Of a DNA stretch of 64,000 nt, positions 56,730 through 64,000 are shown one piece after another. The notes under the pieces were generated by a model. It did no database searches, was not told the origin of the DNA, and saw nothing but the letters and a program-made list of their open reading frames with translations. The translations under genes were made by a program, and so were the position numbers. Source of the DNA: Alviniconcha marisindica (Eukaryota > Mollusca > Gastropoda > Provannidae); NCBI GenBank assembly GCA_018857735.1, contig JABMCL010002631.1:656001-720000 (forward strand), read 5' to 3'. Position 1 is the stretch's first letter. Every line of letters begins with the position of its first letter.

Positions 56730-58390
56730 GCCGAGGCGATAGGCTGATAGCCAATCATGATGTTATATAAAGTCAGGGATTTGGGGGTTCAAAACAATAG
56801 GCTGATAGCCAATCATGATGTTACATAAAGCCAGGTATTTGGGGGATTTAAAACAATAGGTCGATAGCCCATCATGTTACATAAAGTCATGGATATTGGG
56901 GTTCAAAACAATAGGTCGATAGCCAATCATGATGTTACATAAAGTCAGGGATTTGGGGGTTTAAAATAATAGGTTGAAAGCCAATCATGTTACATATAGT
57001 CAGGGATGTTGGGGTTTAAAACAATAGGTTGATAGCCAATCATGTTGTTACATACAGTCAGGATGATTTTGGGTTTTAAAACAACAGGTTGATAAACAAT
57101 CATGATGTTATATAAAGCCAGGTATTTGGGAGTTTAAAACAATAGGTCAATAGCCAATCATGTTACATAAAGTCAGAGATTTGGGGGTTTAAAACAACAG
57201 GTTGATAGCCAATCATGATGTTACATAAAGCCAGGTATTTGGGGGTTTAAAACAATAGGTTGATAGCCAATCATGATGCTACATAAAGCCAGGTACTTTG
57301 GGGTTTGAAACAAAATACTTCAATAGTCAATCAGGTTACATAAAGTCATGGATGTGGGGGTTTAAAACAATAGGCTGATAGCCAGTCATGTTACATAAAG
57401 CCACAGATTTGGGGGTTTAAACAACAGGTCAACAGCCAATCATGATGTTACATAAAGTCAGGTATTTGGGGGTTTAAAACAATAGGCCGATAGCCAGTCA
57501 TGTTACATAAAGTCACAGATATTGGGGTTTAAAACAATAGGTTGGTAGCCAGTCATGTTACATAAAGTCATGGATGTTGGGGTTTAAAACAACAGGTTGA
57601 TAGCCGATCATGTTACATAAAGCCATGGATGTTGGGGTTTAAAACAACTGGTCGACTGCCAACCATAATGGTACACCAAGTCAGGGATGTGGGGTTGAAA
57701 GGAAAAGATCAATAACTGAGCTGGTCAAGGTTTAACGTCGTGACGTGACGGTTGAGAGAGACATGGATCTTGTTGTAGAATGCTAGCAGTCATTCTTGTT
57801 TCAGATTTAGTTTTTCAGTCATGAGAGTATAGCAGGTCTGGGACGGTGGGGTTTCAAGGAACAGCTCAATATTGCAGCCATGATAGTACAGAAGAACAAG
57901 CCAAAAAATGCTGAAAGAATAAATCACTTTTGAAGTCTATACAGCAAGTCAGGGTCTATCTAAATGAATAAGTCAATCTGTAGCCATGACAGTACAGAAT
58001 TTCACAAATATCAGGTCTAAAGCAACGATAAGTCCATTTGCTTTCATAATGGTACAGCAAAATGGATCTTGGGAGTTCAAAGGAACAAGCCACTGTTGCC
58101 GTTACAACAGCACAGGAAGCCAGGGAAGTCATGATTTCAAAGAATAAACCACTTTGCAGTCATGGCAGTGCTGTACAGCCAGTCATGGATGTCACAGTTT
58201 GAAGGAATAAGTTAATTTTGCAGCCATGACACTACAGTAAGTCATGTATGTCACATTTTGAAAGAATAAGTCAGTTTCTTAGTCATAACAGTACAGTACA
58301 TCATGGATCTCTGGGTTTAGAGGATTAAATCAATTTTGCAGCCATGGTGGTACAGCAAATCAGGGATGTTGGGTTTTGAAAGAATAAGTC
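56730..58390. repeat. 58-bp satellite, block B, related to block A
   Basis: The unit taaagtcagggatttggggg + tttaaaacaataggttgata + gccaatcatgatgttaca, with 53- and 58-bp length classes. From 57700 on it decays but keeps agtcatgacagtacag-type cores. Together with block A this is about 3.6 kb of one satellite family inside intron 1. Confidence 0.9.
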
Positions 58391-58399
58391 AACAGCTTC

Positions 58400-61100
58400 A
58401 TGCTGACTGTCAGTACATATTTTTATGTTAAACATGCGAATAAGACACAGTTTTTTGTTTTTTGTTTTTACTGACTCATAGATATTGCATTCAATGGATA
58501 TTGTGACTTTGAAATAATACTGAGAAAGCAGCATATAATTTTAGTGTAACAGTAAGTGACCTCACCTCACTCAATTATAATACAAAGGTTGAAAGTGCTG
58601 ACAATTTATTTCAAATGTTAGTGAATTGGTAACTTATGATGCTACCTGGCTTAACTTGTACAATAAGGTTAAATAAAAAATAAAACAAATTAAAGACTGC
58701 ATGTCGTTGATTTCAACTGGGTGCTTGCAGTTTTAACCCATAAAGCTCACAAGGCTTTTCGAAAGGTCAAGGTCCCTCAAATCAATTTTGAGGAAAAAGA
58801 CTCAATCTGGACAATGCTGTATCTTGCAGTGTGTTTGATGGTGAAACTTTCACAGTTGATAGCTTAGAATTCACTTCGTATCAGTCAACCTACCAGTGAT
58901 CATTATACACACTCATATTTTCATGGGTGTAAAAATGATGTCCTCTCCCTACCTCCCAAGAAACCAAAACAAAAAGAGAACCAGAGAGAAGAGAAAAAAA
59001 GCCATCGTGTTGGGCACCTGACACTGTGGGATTTTGGTTTAGCAATTTTGGGGCTTTGAAAACTGAATTATCTGGCAGCTTGTTAGTAACACTGTTCCCA
59101 ATCTCATTTTGTTAGTAAAAACTAAGTTTTTTGTTGTCAGCAACAAAACTATCTTTTAAGCTCACAGGTACACACAACAGCCTCCGGCATCTCTGGTGTG
59201 AGTTCATTTATAAACATGCACAGTGCTGTGAGTCACAATATGAACTACTGATTTTGATGACAAAAAATGGCAACATACAGTTTGAAGTTAAAAAAGCAGA
59301 ACAATAAAAAAAATCTGCTGATGGAGCATGTGCCAGAGGGTGATAAAAAAAAAGAGTTAAATAATAAAGTAGCCAATCCAGCAAAAATGTCATAAAAATT
59401 TGGCGAAGAAAGACATGTGGACTGAAGGGAGTGGAAGACTCACCATATCTGGGTACTATGGATGAACCTGCATGCAGCGAGGCGTTGCGATGCATACACA
59501 AAACAGCATGTGCCAAATGTGTTAAGGCGCCACAAGCAAAATCCAGTTTAAATGCAAATGCATACACACACAGATGCACACACATGACATACACACACAC
59601 ACACACACACGCGCGCGTGCACCACACACACACACACACAACACGCACACACAGAGTAACATTTTGTTGCATCTACTGACTTTGCCTTTGATCATACTTT
59701 TACATTCACCAAATAAGGTCTTACTTGAACATGACAGCTGCATTTAACAAATACAATCAGAACACAAGTGAAAAAGTCTGAATGATGAAAGTAGAAAAAA
59801 CCCCATTTACAGTTACAGCATACATGTGCAAAGCAGAAACACCTCCTGAAGCAGGATAGCATGATCAAGTACAAACCATTTTCCTCTGTTTAAGTTTTAA
59901 CAATGCTGTGGGTTTACTGTCAACACTTGTGTTCACCCTGTACATTTTTCACACTCACTAATGCCACGTCTTGCCCTTATTTTCAATGACCTGGAGAAAT
60001 CATTGCATTTAACGTTTACCATGATTCTGACAACCAAAAGGTCAGTACCATGATTATAAACTTGTACACAAGCGAGTCACAACCTTCAGGGTGTTTTAAC
60101 ATACATTATGTTCACAATGCTTTGCTTTTGCAGCCTGTTTTACAAAAGAGGCAAAATCAATAGATTCAAAAAGCTTTCACACATATAGCTGTTGAAACTG
60201 ACATTTTCATCCTAAAAGCACATAGTGAAACTTGAGTCACTTCTAATTTTCTGACAGCTGCTATAGGCTCCATTTCCCCAACCCCTTGCTCGAGTGCTGC
60301 TGAATGCAAGAGTGCAGAACAAGTACAGAAGCACACCTTTGAACTGTGCAAGAACACTGCATATCACAAGCAAAACCTATCAGCAGTTACTTAAATGGTT
60401 ACCCTGAAAGGTTTACCAACACTATAAGTAAATAAAAAAGGTAACCTTATCAATATTATATATATACATATGTCTAAACCAAGTCAATCACATAAAAACA
60501 ATGTAACATGAACAAAATTATAAAAAGTGGAATTTCAGGTTCTAGCTACACATGAAACTCAACTGAGGCAAATTCAGTCTTTAAATCATTAGCTAAGATG
60601 CTAAGACATGCATCTAATGTCTACTGAAATACTGACCAAATTAATGCAAACTTATCATCACTGGGGGAAACAAACAAAAATCAGGATATGAAATTTAAAA
60701 AATAAAAAAATCAGGATATGAAAAAAATAAAAATAAAATCCAGAACAAGACAAAAAGTCTAATCTATAAAAATGGACGGACATGATGTAATCAAATAATT
60801 TGGTAACTTTCAAACTGTAACAAATAAGAAGAAAAAAACATGATAATAATCATAACAATCACTATCCCTTGCATCCTTACAATGCTGTCTCAGCAGAAAT
60901 GTAGTGAGCAGTCACTGTCAAATTTCAGTTCTTCAAAATGAGTGGCTGGACACTTGTAACTAATTATAACTAAATGTAACCTGAAAACATCGCTTTTCCC
61001 AAAACTGTAGACCAGCCATGTTTTCTGTTCTGTTTTGCTGTCTTCATCCATCTTAAGTCTCTGCTGCCCGTTTTAAGCAGTGTAAATTAAACTTTGTATA
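58400..61100. other. Intron 1, unique part
   Basis: AT-rich sequence with a CA/CG-rich microsatellite at 59565-59655. No exon with RasGRF similarity or other gene recognised. Confidence 0.45.
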
Positions 61101-61114
61101 ATCAGAATGCTTGA

Positions 61115-61139
61115 GTGCGTGCGTGTGTGTGTGTGTGTG

Positions 61140-61202
<63 letters not shown>

Positions 61203-61310
61203 TGTTGTGTGTGCATGTGTGTGTGCATGTGTGTGTGCATGTGTGTGTGTGTGTGCGTGCGTGTGTGCGTGCGTGCGTGTGTGTGTGCGTGCATGTGTGT
61301 GTGTGCTTAG
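61115..61310. repeat. TG/TGCG microsatellite
   Basis: (TG)n followed by tgtgtgcatg and gcgtgcgtgtg variants. Confidence 0.97.
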
Positions 61311-61564
61311 TATAGTCTCTATCGACAAGATTTTATGCTTTACAAATACTTTAATAATAAATATTAACTCTGGCGTGTACTTTCATACTCATCTGTTGGG
61401 TTAGCTACGATCAGTTCAGTGTCCAAGTATCTGACCATTATAGCAGTATGTCATGTATTCTCATAGTCTGACACCCTTGATGACTGCAAAGTCTGCAATG
61501 CACCAGATTGTATATGATGCCTTTCTTTGCTGATCACAAAAAGGACTGGGACCAGAAATAAATA

Positions 61565-62345
61565 CTGTGTGAAACAATTTCCTCACTCTGAGAATCATTT
61601 AAAGTGGATATGAGCCACACAGCCTCTGCCTTCTCTCTGAAATGATCTGTTCTCACTGCTTCTTACAAATCATTGGGTTCTCTTTCCTTTCCTACTGAGG
61701 GCTTTGCCAAGAAACAACATCCTGTGAAACAATTTCCTCACCATGAAAATCATTTAAAGTCCTGGGAAATGAGCCAAACGACATCTGCCTTCACTCTGAT
61801 AGGATCTGTGTTCACTGCTTCTTACAAATCACAGGGTTTCCTGCTGCTGAAACGCTTGTTTCCTTCTTTTCCTACTGAGGGCTTTGCCTAGAAATAACAC
61901 TGTGTGAAACAGTTTCCTCATCATGAGAATCATTTGAAAGGGATGTGAGCTAAACAACAACCTTTGTCTTCACTCTGATAGGATCTGTTCTCACTTATCC
62001 TTCTAAAATCATAGGGCTCTCTGCTGCTGAAACACTTGTTTCCTTCTTTTCCTACTGAGGGCTTTGCCTAGAAATAACACTGTGTGAAACAGTTTCCTCA
62101 TCATGAGAATCATTCGAAGGGGATATGAGCCAAACAACTTCTGCCTTCACTCTCAGAGGCTCTTGTTATGTCGAGTGTTGCTTTATGTCCACAGAAACTG
62201 TACGCTTATTAGGGATGGGAGCCCAGGACGGCCACCTTGACTTTCACACGGCTCCTGAGCTGTGTGATAGGATCTGTTCCCACTGCTCCTTATAAATCAT
62301 AGGGCTCTCTGCTGCTGAAATATTCATTTCTTTCTTTTCCTGGTT
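61565..62345. repeat. 180-bp tandem repeat, about 4 copies
   Basis: The block cctactgagggctttgcc starts at 61691, 61871 and 62051, exactly 180 bp apart. Other shared parts are tgaaacartttcctcaycat, gaatcattt.aa and ctctgataggatctgt. A SINE fragment (62166-62265) interrupts the last copy. Confidence 0.92.
62166..62265 (+). mobile_element. SINE tail fragment inserted in the 180-bp repeat
   Basis: Contains gagtgttgctttatgtccac, gcttattagggatgggagcc and ggctcctgagctgtg, the same family as the SINE part of the higher-order repeat at 52383-53445. Confidence 0.7.
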
Positions 62346-62609
62346 AGGTCCCTGTGTTCCTCTCCTTTCATGGCACCTTTCAGGGTTCTCATCCCTGCTG
62401 TATCTTTCTTGTAAGAACAGCAAAGGGTTCCAATCAAAAACGATTTGTCGCCTTGTGTGGTATAATACCTCCCTGTCACGTGCCTAGGTACTGTAGATCA
62501 CAGTGTTTTTGTCGGCATTAATGCGCGCACTTTGTTTGCGCTTAGTCTGGCTGTCTAGCAATAGTACATCTACACACCCGGTTTGGTTGCACAGAGATCA
62601 GTGGTACAG

Positions 62610-62905
62610 AAAATTCAACAGATATTTGAACCTTTGCTCTGGCCTTGATCTTGACCTATCAGCTCTCATTGTGACCTTGGCCTTGAAAACAGTAATCTTT
62701 TTTGCATAACACACTGGCTCATGGTGATGTATCACCAAACCATGTTTGGTAACAAAAGGTTCAGTGTTTCTGAACATTGTCTAGCACAAACAACTATTTT
62801 TCTTTAAAAACCTTTGTTGTGACCTTGACCTTGAACACAGCAATTCAATTTTTTCCCACAAGACATTCTGGCTTATAATGATGGTTCAAAAGGTTGAGTG
62901 GTTTA
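62610..62905. repeat. Pair of 'tgaccttg' repeat copies
   Basis: tgtgaccttggccttgaaaa (about 62670) and tgtgaccttgaccttgaaca (about 62819) each precede cacacaatctggct-like and atggtgat/atgatgg blocks and aaaaggttcagtg/aaaggttgagtg, implying a local duplication of about 150 bp. Confidence 0.6.
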
Positions 62906-62974
62906 GAAGATACTGTCCGGACAAAACCCGGACACAGTCATACGGACACGATGATTCCAGTATAAATGCATAAA

Positions 62975-63155
62975 TATACATGCCTGACTTTGTTATAGGG
63001 TATAAAAAAATCTGCTTCACTAACTTAACCACCATATAATAACTTTGTTATGTGGTATAAAAAAATCTGCTTCACTAACTTAACCACCATATAATAACTT
63101 TGTTATGGGGTATAAAAAATCTGCTTCACTAACTTAACCACGATATAATAACTAA
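62975..63155. repeat. 57-bp tandem repeat, 3 copies
   Basis: The unit ctttgttatggggtataaaa + aatctgcttcactaacttaa + ccaccatataataa. Confidence 0.92.
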
Positions 63156-63488
63156 CAGATCAATCTGCCATGGATTCACCCATGAACCCAAGTCAGTCTA
63201 ACATACTGAGAATTAGAAGCAAAACAAAGCATTAGTGCTGGTTTAAAAAAAAAGTTAACTGAAAGGTGTAACAAACAGGAATTGTTCAAGCCAACTTAAA
63301 GGTGCACAGCATCCAACGGCAATAACAGCATGCCAACTGAAACATCAACTGGCGAAACAGCGAATCAACCCAAAATCAAACAGGGTAATAACAACACAAT
63401 GAAGCTAACAAATGTGTAACACTAAAAGACCATGTAGCGTGTCTCGCGGTTTAATCACCAAGAGTAGGAAGATACAGTGAGCACTGAC

Positions 63489-63571
63489 CTGACAGATTGG
63501 GGCATAGTAACTGAAGACGACTCACTCATGGAGCTGTTGAGGAGGTCGCTGTAGTGCAGATTTTCTATACA
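63489..63571 (-). CDS. RASGRF: RasGRF exon 1 (in window): end of PH2 domain and linker
   Basis: This 83-nt exon starts in phase 0 after TTTCAG and ends with AG before the donor GTCAGTGC. It reads CIENLHYSDLLNSSMSESSS and then VTMPQSV. It corresponds to the vertebrate RasGRF segment that begins 'QCVDNIRCNGLM' and ends in 'VTVPQM', which is the last helix of the second PH domain followed by the linker to the REM domain. The final AG joins the first G of exon 2 to make Arg. It is separated from exon 2 by a 13.6-kb intron. The identification rests on the conserved C-I/V-x-N and V-T-x-P-Q positions and on the exact phase match downstream. Confidence 0.9.
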
Positions 63572-63832
63572 CTGAAACAAAAATAACGAGAGGGTTTGCT
63601 GGTAAAAGATTTATGCATGCTAATAACCTGTAGTTAGTCATACTCAAAAGAGCAAATGCATAGGATCTGTAGAGTGCTGTAAGGGTTATGAGGAAGTCAG
63701 CTGATTATGAGACAGAAGGCAGAGACATTAGTAACCTCGTGACAGTCATTGTTTGTCTATGATCTTCATCTTTTAAACATGCCTGGGGGGTGGAGACAGC
63801 ATGAAGGGGGTGGGGGGTGGGGGGTGGGGGGT

Positions 63833-63900
63833 GGGGCTAGCTCAGCTGGTAGAGTGTTCAACTGAAAAGCCAGGTGCAATACTGATGTGGGTTTGAGTCG

Positions 63901-63905
<5 letters not shown>
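63833..63905 (+). mobile_element. tRNA-like SINE head
   Basis: It reads ggggctagctcagctggtag (box A fits TRGCNNAGYNGG) and gtgggtttgagtcgaac (box B-like). The anticodon region is caactgaaaagcc, as in the SINE at 18190-18411, and the acceptor stem is not complementary. It is followed directly by a GA microsatellite, so I call a SINE fragment rather than a tRNA gene. Confidence 0.55.
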
Positions 63906-63971
<66 letters not shown>

Positions 63972-64000
63972 CAGAGAGACAGAGAGATGGAGAGAGACAG
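63903..64000. repeat. GA microsatellite at right edge
   Basis: (GA)n with gagacagagagac variants up to the end of the window. Confidence 0.97.

Larger units (their letters stand above)
11469..63571 (-). other. RASGRF: RasGRF-family Ras guanine-nucleotide exchange factor gene, 3' part (exons numbered 1-16 within this window)
   Basis: This is the gene-level model. Sixteen exon positions were joined on the minus strand using AG/GT borders and reading phase. They sum to 2592 nt, giving 863 codons plus stop; using exon 8b instead of 8a gives 865. The product reads: end of PH2 (residues 1-28), linker (29-53), REM part 1 (about 54-117), Ser/Pro linker (118-514), REM part 2 (515-560) and CDC25 RasGEF domain (about 617-855). 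The order and the motifs match vertebrate RASGRF1/2 as I know them, including the REM domain split by a long insert. RasGRF proteins are Ca2+/calmodulin-responsive exchange factors that load Ras (and, through the DH domain, Rac) with GTP at membranes. The PH1, IQ, DH and most PH2 exons must lie beyond the right edge. Introns run from about 0.5 kb to 13.6 kb and hold nearly all the repeats of the window. Confidence 0.96.

Overview
The window is animal nuclear DNA: spliced genes, very many CA/GA/AT microsatellites, long intronic minisatellites, tRNA-derived SINEs and short inverted-repeat transposons. The repeat style (dispersed elements ending in 'atatcagggtga'-type tails or in GTAA/CAA/ATC microsatellites) and the protein sequence suggest a lophotrochozoan, most likely a gastropod mollusc. 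I cannot name the species.

One gene explains almost all recognisable coding sequence. It lies on the minus strand from 63571 (5' side, continuing off the right edge) to its stop codon at 11469-11471, and encodes the C-terminal part of a RasGRF-type Ras guanine-nucleotide exchange factor. I resolved 16 consecutive exon positions plus one alternative exon by matching both splice sites and reading phase. Every intron is GT-AG, all phases agree, and the joined reading frame is 863 codons plus stop (865 with the alternative exon). In transcript order the exons encode: the end of the second PH domain and a linker (exons 1-2); the first half of the REM/RasGEF-N domain (exon 3); a long Ser/Pro-rich linker with many S-P-x-K/R sites (exons 4-7); the second REM segment, as two alternative exons 8a and 8b; and the CDC25/RasGEF catalytic domain (exons 9-16).

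Layout: 1-11468 is the downstream flank and probable 3' UTR, with a MITE, several minisatellites and a 13-copy array carrying poly(A) signals in the sense direction. 11469-20864 holds exons 16 to 9, with a 2.5-kb minisatellite between exons 16 and 15. 20865-27032 holds the exon 8b/8a pair and exon 7. 27033-42988 is a repeat-rich stretch with exons 6 and 5 and a 2-kb 55-bp array. 42989-49933 holds exons 4, 3 and 2, where exon 3 is an island between two minisatellites. 49934-63488 is the 13.6-kb intron 1, dominated by a 3.6-kb 58-bp satellite and a SINE-containing higher-order repeat.

Main points for follow-up: (a) exons 8a and 8b are a duplicated, phase-matched pair and look mutually exclusive; (b) two minisatellites appear to have grown from splice-acceptor sequences of this gene (exons 16 and 3), so one carries dozens of acceptor-like sites; (c) a foldback transposon built of TGTCATGACA-like palindromes is present twice with target-site duplications; (d) the end of a TTAA-flanked MITE has become a minisatellite. 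No RNA gene, CRISPR array or second well-supported protein gene was found.
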